DNA of 39,825 nucleotides from an uncultured Clostridia bacterium. Lineage in GTDB: Bacteria > Bacillota > Clostridia > Oscillospirales > Acutalibacteraceae. The stretch covers positions 1 through 39,825 of the forward strand of contig CAKZZS010000026.1 of NCBI GenBank assembly GCA_937884975.1, read 5' to 3'. Position 1 is the first letter of the stretch, and each line of letters opens with the position of its first letter. A model generated the notes under the pieces. It searched no databases, was not told the origin of the DNA, and saw only the letters and a program-made list of their open reading frames with translations. Position numbers and translations under genes: made by a program. Below, in pieces: positions 7,174 to 14,678 of the stretch.

Positions 7174-7956
7174 ATGCCCGAAATGAATTCAGACATTGAA
7201 AAAAACGCTTTAAAAAAGCTTTTTTTAAATAATAAAAGAGATATTGACGTTTTTGTTTACGAAAGCATTGACTCAACAAACACCCAAGCAAAACACCTTT
7301 TTAAAAGGGACGGAAAGGATATGCTCATCTGCTCAAAAATGCAAACCGCAGGCAGAGGCAGAAGCGGCAAAAGCTTTTATTCACCCGACAAAACAGGCGT
7401 GTATATGAGCGTTGTTCTCCACGGCGAAATGCCCTTGACCGTTGCCGCTAAGGCAACAACCGCCGCAGCCGTTGCGGTTTGTCAGGCAATTGAAGAGCTG
7501 ACCGACAAAAAACCGCAAATAAAATGGGTAAACGACATTTTTCTTGACAAAAAGAAAATCTGCGGAATACTTACCGAAGCCGTACCAAGCGAAAACAGGA
7601 ACACCGCGGACGGACTGATTATCGGAATCGGGTTAAATGTTTCAACCGAAAGCTTTCCCGACGAATTAAAGGACATTGCAGGCTCTCTTGACAGTGAAGA
7701 AATCGACAAAAATCTTCTTGTTTTTCATATATGCGATAAGCTCCTTAAGTATTCGGAAAATCTTGAAGACCCGTCTGTTATTGAAAAATACAAAGCCCGC
7801 TGTCTTGTCCTCGGTAAAAAAATAACGTTTTCAAAAAACGGAGAAACCTTTTTTGCTTACGCCTTGGATATAGATAAAAACGGCGGTCTTATCGTCAAAA
7901 CAGAAAACGGCGAAACCCTGACCCTCAACAGCGGTGAAATAAGTATAAAAATCTGA
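7174..7956 (+). CDS. birA: Biotin-[acetyl-CoA-carboxylase] ligase, monofunctional
   Basis: 260 residues. It attaches biotin to the lysine of biotin carboxyl carrier proteins through biotinyl-5'-AMP. The biotin/adenylate loop GRGRSGKSF (60-68), the STNTQAK motif (34-40), KWVNDIF (117-123) with the catalytic lysine, KKICGIL and a C-terminal SH3-like domain are all present. The N-terminal winged helix of BirA repressors is missing (the protein begins about 30 residues before the catalytic core), so it should be an enzyme without DNA-binding repressor activity. GAGGTG lies 5 nt before ATG 7174, which is therefore preferred to the upstream TTG 7159. Confidence 0.92.
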   Translation: MPEMNSDIEKNALKKLFLNNKRDIDVFVYESIDSTNTQAKHLFKRDGKDMLICSKMQTAGRGRSGKSFYSPDKTGVYMSVVLHGEMPLTVAAKATTAAAVAVCQAIEELTDKKPQIKWVNDIFLDKKKICGILTEAVPSENRNTADGLIIGIGLNVSTESFPDELKDIAGSLDSEEIDKNLLVFHICDKLLKYSENLEDPSVIEKYKARCLVLGKKITFSKNGETFFAYALDIDKNGGLIVKTENGETLTLNSGEISIKI

Positions 7957-8247
7957 TATTGTTCAGTATAGCGTAAGGGCTTTCCGATAGTTGCACGTTA
8001 ATAAACATCAGCCTTTACAGGCGCACACAGTACGCCACTACAGGTTTGAATTGATTATCATACTTGGCGTAGGGCGGTGGCTTGCTGCCGCCGTTTGCCG
8101 CTTTTGCGGTAAATTGCCCGCAGACTGACAACGGGACGTCGAGGTTACGGCTTCGCCATTACCCTTTTGTCCGCTTTGCGGACATTTCCCCTATCAGGGG
8201 AGTCTCACAGTCCCCTACGATTATATTTAAATTTACATTTTATCGTA

Positions 8248-8266
8248 GGGGCGACCTGTGGTCGCC
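8248..8266. repeat. Palindrome of the GTAGGGG repeat family
   Basis: GGGCGACC-TGT-GGTCGCCC, preceded by CGTAG. One of the short members of the family that carries (C)GTAGGGG or its complement CCCCTAC at an edge. Confidence 0.75.
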
Positions 8267-8291
8267 CGTTTAGTTTACATCTGACTTTGAC

Positions 8292-8315
8292 GGGCGGATA
8301 ATATCCGCCCCTACG
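8292..8315. repeat. Palindrome of the GTAGGGG repeat family
   Basis: GGGCGGATA/ATATCCGCCC is a near-perfect palindrome with no spacer, followed by CTACGGG. It lies in the opposite orientation to the copy at 8248-8266. Confidence 0.75.
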
Positions 8316-8340
8316 GGCTTAATAATAATTCTCGTACCCT

Positions 8341-8430
8341 GTAGGGGTGGGTTTCCACGCCCACCCGTTTGCCGCTTTTGCGGCAAATTGCCCGTAAACG
8401 GGCAACGGGACGGGTGACCCGTCCCCTACG
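8341..8430. repeat. Long member of the GTAGGGG...CCCCTAC repeat family
   Basis: Bounded by GTAGGGG (8341-8347) and CCCCTAC (8423-8429). Inside are the hairpins GTGGG-TTTCCACG-CCCAC, GCCGC-TTTT-GCGGC, TTGCCCGT/ACGGGCAA and GACGGGT/ACCCGTC. A related element lies at 23486-23560 and shares the start and the TTCCACGC-CACCCG block. Confidence 0.75.
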
Positions 8431-8442
8431 AAACAATTTATC

Positions 8443-8533
8443 GTTCCGAAGGAACATTTCACGCGTTTTCTTGAAAACGTACTTCACGTTGTTTAATAAC
8501 AACATTTCACAAATTCGTAAGAATTTATTTCAC
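8443..8533. repeat. Array of four different hairpins separated by a constant heptamer
   Basis: Hairpins at 8443-8455 (GTTCC/GGAAC), 8463-8480 (GCGTTTTC/GAAAACGT), 8488-8503 (GTTGTT/AACAAC) and 8511-8526 (AAATTC/GAATTT) have unrelated sequences. Each is followed by a 7-nt linker: ATTTCAC, ACTTCAC, ATTTCAC, ATTTCAC. The unit length is 23-25 nt. On the minus strand the linker reads GTGAAAT. Linker conservation with divergent but fully paired stems suggests that the structure is what is kept. Confidence 0.8.
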
Positions 8534-8555
8534 GGGCGGTAATAAACGCCCCTAC
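8534..8555. repeat. Palindrome of the GTAGGGG repeat family
   Basis: GGGCGGTAATAAACGCCC followed by CTAC: an imperfect palindrome directly after the last heptamer of the hairpin array. Confidence 0.7.
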
Positions 8556-8610
8556 AATTCGGTTGAGATTCTTCGCTACGCTCAGAATGACAATAATATG
8601 ACGAGATGAC

Positions 8611-8640
8611 AAAAAAGAGGACGGAAAACTCCGTCCTCTT
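8611..8640 (-). terminator. Terminator of the BspA-like gene
   Basis: The perfect 11-bp stem AAGAGGACGGA (8615-8625) / TCCGTCCTCTT (8630-8640) has the loop AAAC. On the minus strand it is followed by a T-run (A-run 8611-8616). It lies 16 nt past the stop codon of the surface-protein gene. Confidence 0.92.
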
Positions 8641-8656
8641 CTTTGCTTTTTAATGT

Positions 8657-11335
8657 TTACGCGTTTGTGCAAATGCCGTACTTGTTGAATTTATAGGTCT
8701 TATTTCCTATTTTAACATTACGGTTTATTGCGTTTACGCCGTTATTGTAGAAATAATATTTGTATGTCTTGCCATTGGAAGCTTTTATGTTTTGCCAGCC
8801 TGTACGCATATAACCGTTTGTACCGAAATAATATCTGTACTTAACGCCTTTTGCGTTTGCTATCCACTGCCAGCCGGTTCTCATTACTCCGTTTGCGCCG
8901 AAGTAATATTTATATGCTACTCCCTTGCTGTTTTTGATATTTTGCCAGCCTGTGAGCATTACGCCGTTGGTGTGGAAATAGTACTGATAGGCAACACCCT
9001 TACTATTCTTTATCTTCTGCCAGCCTGTCAACATAACTCCGTTGGAGGGGTTGAAATAGTACTGATAGGCAACGCCCTTTGCGTTCTTTATCTTCTGCCA
9101 GCCGGTGAGCATTACTCCGTTGGTGTGGAAATAGTAGGTATACTTAACGCCCTTGGAATTTGCTATTTTCTGCCAGCCTGTTACCATACAGCCGTTTGTG
9201 CCGAAGTAATATCTGTATGAAACGCCCTTTGAGTTTTTGATGTTCTGCCAGCCCGTGCGCATAGCTCCGTCCGTACCAAAGTAATGCTTATAGGTTTTAC
9301 CGTCGCCTCGCGTAATATTCTGCCAGCCTGTCTGTTTCACGCCGTCTTTATAGTAGCAATATTTACCGTTTACTTTTATGAAGCCGTTTTTTTCAAGTGA
9401 ACCAAACTTAATATCGTTTTCATTTGCATATGTTTCAGCATAAGAATCTGAATACCCATAAATTGTTAAATTATAGCATTCTTCAAATGCATCGGCACCG
9501 ATGCATGTAACGCTGTCTGGTATAATTACTTTTACAAGGGATTCGCAGTAGCAAAATGCACCATCTCCAATTATTGTGACGCCGTTCGGGAGCGTAGCGC
9601 TTGTCAGTTTTTCGCATCTTCCAAATGCATAACAAGCAATTCTTTTTGTTCCGTTTTTAATAGTACAATCCGTTACTTCTGGCTTTGCCTCAATCAGATA
9701 ACTACCTAAATAAAGAACTCCGTTTTCCCAATTTGCCTCATTATTATAATATGAGGTATACTTAAAATCTTCAGAGCTGATATCTATAATATTTTCAGAA
9801 AGCACAATATTTTCAAGATTTGAACAGAAAATGAAGCAATGATATCCAAGCTCTTTTACGCTGTTTGTCATTGTAATGCTTTTCAACGATTCACAACTCC
9901 AAAAAGCATATTCTCCAATTTCTTTGACTCCATCAGGAATTACAATACTAGTAATGGAGCGGCAATACATAAAGGCAGAGCCTGCTATGGCAAGTGTACC
10001 GCTTTTGACTCTGAATTCTCCTATAGATTCCTCACTGACTTTAATCAAGTAATTACCTACATAAAAGGCACCGTTTTCCCAGTTGTCCTCATCCATTATA
10101 TAAGCATTGTTTCCGCTGAACACATAAGAACCGATTGAATCAACACTATCCGGTATAGTAATACTTTTAAGTGACTGGCAATTACATAAAGCATAACTTT
10201 CTATAACTGCAACGCCATACGGTATATCAAGACTTTTTAGCGCAATACAACCCCAAAATGCCGAATCCCCTATCTTTTTCAGACCATTGGGGAGATTTAT
10301 ATCTATCAACAACGAACAATCATAAAATGCATTCGGTCCGATTTCTTCAACTGTATCCGGTATGTCATAAACAAATTCAACTTTTCTCTCAGGATAACGA
10401 ATTATTTCCGTTTTGTCTTTATTAAATAAAATGCCATCAACTGATGAGTAGAATTTATTTGATTCACTTACAATTATTTCCTCAAGCAGTGAACAAAAAT
10501 CAAAAGGCGTTCCGATTTCCGGATAAATGTCTATACTTTCAATACTTGCAGGAATTGTTATACTTTTAATATGATTATTTCCGCTGAAAGCAGAGTAGGA
10601 AATATACCTTACTCCATCCGGAATAACATAGGAAGTATCTGTCTTTCCTTGTGGATAAATAACTAATCCCGTTTTGCTTTTGTTATATAATACACCATTA
10701 ACCGATGAGTAGAACTCATTTGCCTCACTGACATTAATCGCAACAATAGAATCCATATTAGAATCAATGGAATAGTTATCAATTTGAGAAATACTGCCTG
10801 GCAAAGTAATACTCAACGAATGATCGCTGTCAACCGAAAAGAACTTTAACCCTACTACTTTATACCCATCAACTTCAGACGGTATGGTAATATCGGTTTC
10901 CTTACCGGAATAATATGTAATAAATGCCTCATTATCCAATAATTCATAAGACCATTCCCCTTCAACCGTTGATCCTCCCGATCCGCCTGTTGGGGGTATT
11001 TCTTCACCGTATTCAATGATCTCACCGCAATAAATACATACGAGATCACCCGTATAACCCGGTTCATCTTCGGTAGGCTCGTAATCTCCCTCTACTTCGG
11101 TTACGTGTCCTACCGCCGGAATGTCTTCGCCGTATTCAATGATCTCACCGCAATCCTCACACATCAAATCGCCTGTGTACCCATCATCCTCACACGAAGG
11201 CTCGTAATCGTCGATTATAACGGTATTGATGTGCTGACACTCTTCATCATACGCAAATGATGTAATTCCCGTCAGCGGAAATGCTGTAAGGACCATTACC
11301 AAAACCAATAGAATTGATAATCCCTTTTTTAACAT
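8657..11335 (-). CDS. BspA-like leucine-rich-repeat surface protein with GW repeats
   Basis: 892 residues, secreted. Signal peptide 1-28 (LSILLVLVMVLTAFPL, then SFA). Two 45-residue modules (about 33-115) each carry GYTGDL, then CxxCGEIIEYGE. A Gly/Ser linker is followed by an LRR_5 (BspA-type) domain (about 125-640) with repeated ITIPDSV, IGDSAF and GVKEIGEYAF units, two of them preceded by NWENGxxYxGxYLI inserts. Eight C-terminal repeats of 25-26 residues (about 660-865) start with TGWQxI and contain YYF and NGxMxTG; these resemble choline- or glucan-binding repeats that hold proteins on the wall or bind polysaccharide. BspA proteins are adhesins in other species; the ligand here is unknown. 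There is no LPXTG. AAGGAGG lies 6 nt before ATG. The gene is alone between its own promoter and terminator. Confidence 0.9.
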   Translation of the reverse strand: MLKKGLSILLVLVMVLTAFPLTGITSFAYDEECQHINTVIIDDYEPSCEDDGYTGDLMCEDCGEIIEYGEDIPAVGHVTEVEGDYEPTEDEPGYTGDLVCIYCGEIIEYGEEIPPTGGSGGSTVEGEWSYELLDNEAFITYYSGKETDITIPSEVDGYKVVGLKFFSVDSDHSLSITLPGSISQIDNYSIDSNMDSIVAINVSEANEFYSSVNGVLYNKSKTGLVIYPQGKTDTSYVIPDGVRYISYSAFSGNNHIKSITIPASIESIDIYPEIGTPFDFCSLLEEIIVSESNKFYSSVDGILFNKDKTEIIRYPERKVEFVYDIPDTVEEIGPNAFYDCSLLIDINLPNGLKKIGDSAFWGCIALKSLDIPYGVAVIESYALCNCQSLKSITIPDSVDSIGSYVFSGNNAYIMDEDNWENGAFYVGNYLIKVSEESIGEFRVKSGTLAIAGSAFMYCRSITSIVIPDGVKEIGEYAFWSCESLKSITMTNSVKELGYHCFIFCSNLENIVLSENIIDISSEDFKYTSYYNNEANWENGVLYLGSYLIEAKPEVTDCTIKNGTKRIACYAFGRCEKLTSATLPNGVTIIGDGAFCYCESLVKVIIPDSVTCIGADAFEECYNLTIYGYSDSYAETYANENDIKFGSLEKNGFIKVNGKYCYYKDGVKQTGWQNITRGDGKTYKHYFGTDGAMRTGWQNIKNSKGVSYRYYFGTNGCMVTGWQKIANSKGVKYTYYFHTNGVMLTGWQKIKNAKGVAYQYYFNPSNGVMLTGWQKIKNSKGVAYQYYFHTNGVMLTGWQNIKNSKGVAYKYYFGANGVMRTGWQWIANAKGVKYRYYFGTNGYMRTGWQNIKASNGKTYKYYFYNNGVNAINRNVKIGNKTYKFNKYGICTNA
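8725..9340 (-). repeat. Tandem 75-78-bp coding repeats (GW modules)
   Basis: Eight in-frame tandem units encode TGWQxI...YYFxxNGxM modules at the C-terminal end of the surface protein. Units 3 to 6 are the most alike, differing at few positions; one unit has an extra codon pair (NPSNGV). Such arrays change copy number by recombination. Confidence 0.85.
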
Positions 11336-11374
11336 TTTTAATCCTCCTTAAAATGATTATATTTTAACTATTAT

Positions 11375-11403
11375 ATTATAATTAAATCATTTATTTTTCA
11401 CAA
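11375..11403 (-). promoter_or_regulatory. Promoter of the BspA-like gene
   Basis: Minus strand TTGTGA (11398-11403), 17-bp spacer, TATAAT (11375-11380), about 40 bp upstream of the start codon in a very AT-rich stretch. Confidence 0.75.
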
Positions 11404-11473
11404 TGCTCCAATGGGGTACAGTTTAATGCCAAAACTCCTGTTTTTTCTTTATTATCAAGGAAAGCAGGTAATA

Positions 11474-11512
11474 AAAATAAAAAACAGACCTGATTTCAAA
11501 TCAAGCCTGTTT
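11474..11512 (-). terminator. Terminator of the gene at 11562-12467
   Basis: A 31-nt hairpin (11482-11512) that pairs fully only in minus-strand RNA, where two apparent mismatches become G-U pairs. It is followed by a long T-rich run (A-rich 11474-11481). This fixes its orientation to the minus-strand gene ending 50 bp upstream. Confidence 0.8.
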
Positions 11513-11561
11513 CATATTTTACGAAGCGGATTTATTTCACTGTTTGCGTTAAAAATGCGAA

Positions 11562-12467
11562 CTACATTGGCATTGACGGAGGGTTCTGACCTGCGGAGGC
11601 CGCCATCATCTGGGAGAAGAAGCCGGGCTTTTTCTCCTTTTTCGGCTTGTACGGCGGCGGATTCTTAAGCTGCTGCTTTTTGCGCTTTCCTGCCGCTGTC
11701 TGGAAATACCTGTTTATATAAATTACAGGCTCAGCCATTTCCTCGGACATATATTCCTTTGCGGTTTCAAGAAGGTCGGGGTCGTTATCCATTTCGCCGA
11801 GAATTGTTACGGCAATAAGACCCTGAACATCCGAAGAGCCGTTTTCGTAAAGGTCGTTGAGAATATTGAAAACCTTTTTGAGAAGCATTTTGTCCTTGCG
11901 CTTAATTGTTTCAATAATAACGTGGGCGTGCTCAACAAAAAACTCCTCGCCGTAAAACTCGCCGTACTTTTCAAGGTTCGCCTTATAAGGCTCCTTTAAA
12001 TCGGGATAAGCCGCGGTAAGTCTTGACGCAAGAGTGTTTGCGTCATACTGCATAGCGCCGCTTCTGACAGCCGCCTTTGAAACGGGGATATTCTTCTTTG
12101 CGCTCTTTGCCTGCTTCTTTGTGCCGAAAAACTCTTCAATATCGTCATTGAAAAGGTTGCATACGGATTTGATTTCCCTGTCGTCAAGCGTCTCGGTTTC
12201 AAAAAGCGTCTGCGAACCGATTTTAAAATCCAGTCCGTCCGCTTCATCCGCCTTTACGTCGGTATAAAGAAGGGAAAGAAGGTTGTTTGAATAAACAATT
12301 CTGATTTTGCCCTTTTCGCTTTCAAACTCAATGTATTTTTTATCGTTTTCCTCGACTACGGGCAAGTCCTTTGAAGCCCCGTCGGGAACAACGGGAGAAA
12401 AGCCCTGCTGACTTAAAGTTGGCTCAATGCCCTTTATCAACTGCTGTAATGCGTTTGAAAAATCCAT
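11562..12467 (-). CDS. Hypothetical cytosolic protein, DUF7674-like C-terminal half
   Basis: 301 residues with no signal peptide or membrane helix. The N-terminal part (1-110) is an acidic alpha/beta region (IRIVYSNNLLSLLYT). A Lys/Ala linker (about 115-135, KKQAKSAKK) leads to a helical region (about 140-265) with YPDLKEPYKANLEKYGEF, KKVFNILNDLYENG and LIAVTILGEM. The tail is basic and Pro-rich and ends in a Met/Ala/Pro stretch. The helical part reminds me of the DUF7674 family, but I cannot confirm this. No function can be assigned. It has its own promoter (12501-12529), and AGAGG precedes ATG 12467. Confidence 0.75.
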   Translation of the reverse strand: MDFSNALQQLIKGIEPTLSQQGFSPVVPDGASKDLPVVEENDKKYIEFESEKGKIRIVYSNNLLSLLYTDVKADEADGLDFKIGSQTLFETETLDDREIKSVCNLFNDDIEEFFGTKKQAKSAKKNIPVSKAAVRSGAMQYDANTLASRLTAAYPDLKEPYKANLEKYGEFYGEEFFVEHAHVIIETIKRKDKMLLKKVFNILNDLYENGSSDVQGLIAVTILGEMDNDPDLLETAKEYMSEEMAEPVIYINRYFQTAAGKRKKQQLKNPPPYKPKKEKKPGFFSQMMAASAGQNPPSMPM

Positions 12468-12500
12468 AAATTAACCTCTGCTTTCTGCGGTTTAGACTGT

Positions 12501-12529
12501 ATTATACTATATAAATCCGTTTTTGTCTA
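12501..12529 (-). promoter_or_regulatory. Promoter of the hypothetical gene downstream of argS
   Basis: Minus strand TAGACA (12524-12529), 17-bp spacer, TATAAT (12501-12506). The -35 box overlaps the TAG stop codon of argS, so the downstream gene can be transcribed apart from the ddl-argS operon. No terminator is visible between them. Confidence 0.7.
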
Positions 12530-14269
12530 CATTGTTTCGGGCGCTGAAATTTTAAGAAGCGAAAGAAGATTTTTAACCGTATCCCTTACGCATACGCAAA
12601 GCGAAAGCCTTGCCTGCATTATTCTTTCGTCCTCAACCATAACCTTGTGGGCGTTATAGAACTTGTGAAAAAGCGTCGCAAGGTCATAGACGTAATGGGT
12701 AATTCTTGCCACATCACGGAATTTTGCCGCGCCCTCAATAACTCCCGTAAGAGTTGAAAGAAAACGGATAATTTCGGTTTCCTCGGGTGAAGAAAGTAAG
12801 GAAAGCTCGTCCTTCGTAACGGGTCTTAACTCCACTCCCTCTCCGGCAGCTTTTTTAATGATACTGCAAATTCTCGCGTGCGCATACTGGCAGTAGTAGA
12901 CGGGGTTCTGCGAGGTCTGCTCGGCAGCAAGTCCCAGGTCAAAATCAATTGTCGAGCCTGCTTCACGCATATTAAAGAAAAATCTTGCCGCGTCAACGGG
13001 AATTTCGTCAAGCAGGTCCGAAAGCGTTATAGCGTCGCCCGTGCGCTTTGACATTTTAACGGGTTTTCCGTCCTTAACGAGATTTACAAGCTGCATAAGC
13101 ACAATTTCAAGCCTTGACGAATCAATGCCAATCGCCTCAAGCGCGCATTTCATTCTTGCGACATGGCCGTGATGGTCCGCGCCCCAAATGTCAATAGCAG
13201 TGTCAAAGCTTCTCTTTTCAAGCTTGTTGCGATGGTACGCAATATCCGCCGCAAAATAGGTCGGGTTACCGTTCTGACGGATAAGCACGTCGTCCTTTAA
13301 TTCAAGCTTTTCAATTTCCTCTTCGGTTTTTCCCTGGGAGAGAAGCATTTTTGTCAAAAGATCCTTATTCCTGTACCAGAGCGCGCCGTCCTTTTCATAA
13401 GTGCAGCCGTTATTTTTAAGCTTCTCGATTACGTCCGCGATTTCGCCCTTGTGAAGGGAGCTTTCAAGAAACCAGGTGTCATATTCAATGCGATATTTTG
13501 ACATATTCTCTTTCATAAGAGCAATATTTTTAGGAAGCGCAAAATCAACAAGAGCCTTGCGCCTTTCATTTTCGGGCTTGTCCATAAAGCTGTCGCCGTA
13601 AATTTCGGCAAACTGCTTTGCCCGTTCAATAATATCCTTTCCGTGATAGCTGTCCTCGGGCAGTGCGACCGCGTCCTCGCCGAGATAAAGCTGCTTGTAT
13701 CTTACGTCAAGCGAAAGGGCAAATTTTTCTATCTGGTTACCTGCGTCGTTTACATAAAACTCCCTTTCGACCTCATAGCCTGCTTTTTCGAGCACAGCCG
13801 CGAGGCAGTCGCCCAGAGCGCCGCCCCTTGCGTTACCCATATGCATAGGTCCCGTCGGGTTTGCCGAAACGAATTCAACGTTTATTCTTTTTCCCTTTCC
13901 CATATCGGACGAGCCGTAGTCCTCGCCGCTATGAAGAATATCAAGAACCACGTCGGAATAAAAATCACGTTTGAAAAAGAAATTGATAAAGCCTGCGCCG
14001 GCAACCTCACATTTTTCAAAATATGTGCCGTCAAGTGAAATATTTTTCTTTACAGCCTCGGCAATATTTCTCGGCGAAGTCCTGAAGATGCGAGCCGAAG
14101 CGAGAGCCGCGTTTGACGAATAATCGCCGTTTGCCCTGTCGGCAGGAACCTCAACGTTTATTTCGGGGATTTCACCCCTTGTCAGCTCGCCGTTTTCGAA
14201 CGCGGCGTTAAACGCGTTTTTAATTGCCGTTTTAATCTGTTCTTCAGCCTTTTTGACTAATTTAGACAT
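12527..14269 (-). CDS. argS: Arginyl-tRNA synthetase
   Basis: 580 residues, class I synthetase charging tRNA-Arg. The N-terminal Arg-tRNA-synthetase-specific domain (about 1-100) is followed by the catalytic core with the HIGH signature as HMGN (143-146, within NPTGPMHMGNARGG), the KMSK-type loop PVKMSKRTGDA at about residue 400, and the helical DALR anticodon-binding domain ending in LLKISAPETM. The length is normal. It overlaps the DUF1934 gene by 8 nt and has GGAGG before ATG 14269. The ywiB-argS adjacency is also seen in Bacillus subtilis. Confidence 0.97.
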   Translation of the reverse strand: MSKLVKKAEEQIKTAIKNAFNAAFENGELTRGEIPEINVEVPADRANGDYSSNAALASARIFRTSPRNIAEAVKKNISLDGTYFEKCEVAGAGFINFFFKRDFYSDVVLDILHSGEDYGSSDMGKGKRINVEFVSANPTGPMHMGNARGGALGDCLAAVLEKAGYEVEREFYVNDAGNQIEKFALSLDVRYKQLYLGEDAVALPEDSYHGKDIIERAKQFAEIYGDSFMDKPENERRKALVDFALPKNIALMKENMSKYRIEYDTWFLESSLHKGEIADVIEKLKNNGCTYEKDGALWYRNKDLLTKMLLSQGKTEEEIEKLELKDDVLIRQNGNPTYFAADIAYHRNKLEKRSFDTAIDIWGADHHGHVARMKCALEAIGIDSSRLEIVLMQLVNLVKDGKPVKMSKRTGDAITLSDLLDEIPVDAARFFFNMREAGSTIDFDLGLAAEQTSQNPVYYCQYAHARICSIIKKAAGEGVELRPVTKDELSLLSSPEETEIIRFLSTLTGVIEGAAKFRDVARITHYVYDLATLFHKFYNAHKVMVEDERIMQARLSLCVCVRDTVKNLLSLLKISAPETM

Positions 14270-14678
14270 CCTTTTCCTCCGAAAAACTAATCTTCATTTT
14301 ATTGTGCGACTGCTTTACGCCGCCTTGTAAAATATCGTAATCAAGCTCAATATATCCGCTGTTTTCTTCGATAAGCGAAACAACCGAATAGGTTTTCGTT
14401 TCGAGCGCAATTTCGCCGTACGGCGTAAAATATACGCACTCGCAAGCTCTGCCCCTTTGAAAAGTCATTTCGGTATTAAAACCCGAATTTACTCTTTTCA
14501 CCGTTACAAAATCGCTTCCCGTAAGGGTAACTGCCGTCTGTCCGCCGAGCTTTTTTTCCTCATAGGAAAGAACCGGCCGATTATCTTCAAAAGAAAGCTC
14601 TCCCGTAACCGTGTCCTTTATTTCCGTCATTTCGCCGTCAGACAGCTGTGAATTGAAAATTTCAATAAATACCGTCAT
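14262..14678 (-). CDS. DUF1934 (YwiB-like) protein
   Basis: 138 residues. A small all-beta protein of the DUF1934/YwiB family, predicted from family knowledge to have a calycin-like barrel. Visible features are ISYEEKKLG-type strands (here LSYEEKKLG), TLTGSDFVTVKR, ERG/QRG in the middle and a polar tail. Its role is unknown; the conserved position before argS suggests a housekeeping function. It overlaps ddl by 4 nt (ATGA) and argS by 8 nt, so the three genes are translationally coupled. Confidence 0.85.
   Translation of the reverse strand: MTVFIEIFNSQLSDGEMTEIKDTVTGELSFEDNRPVLSYEEKKLGGQTAVTLTGSDFVTVKRVNSGFNTEMTFQRGRACECVYFTPYGEIALETKTYSVVSLIEENSGYIELDYDILQGGVKQSHNKMKISFSEEKDV

Larger units (their letters stand above)
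7957..8656. repeat. Gene-free mosaic of palindromic repeat elements
   Basis: 700 bp without a credible gene. From 7957 to 8068 I see nothing recognisable, not even a clear birA terminator. 8069-8220 is a composite element bounded by GTAGGG and CCCCTACGA, with inner hairpins (GTCCGC-TTT-GCGGAC, CCCCTATCAGGGG). Then come short palindromes, the hairpin array at 8443-8533, another palindrome and a copy (8565-8592) of a motif I recognise as widespread between bacterial genes (ATTCTTCGC, TAC, GCTCAGAAT). It ends in the terminator of the minus-strand surface-protein gene. The composition is far more GC-rich and symmetric than other gaps. Confidence 0.75.

Noticed and set aside
8082..8273. 63-codon open frame within the repeat mosaic
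   Set aside because: It runs across several palindromic repeats and lacks a ribosome site; it is a by-product of GC-rich repeats.
8443..8533. Hairpin array considered as a CRISPR array
   Set aside because: The constant part is only 7 nt, the variable parts are self-complementary and 13-18 nt, and there are no cas genes.
8792..9220. 142-codon frame opposite the GW repeats of the surface protein
   Set aside because: It is the antisense image of the tandem repeats, with a repeating Cys/Val pattern and no start signals.
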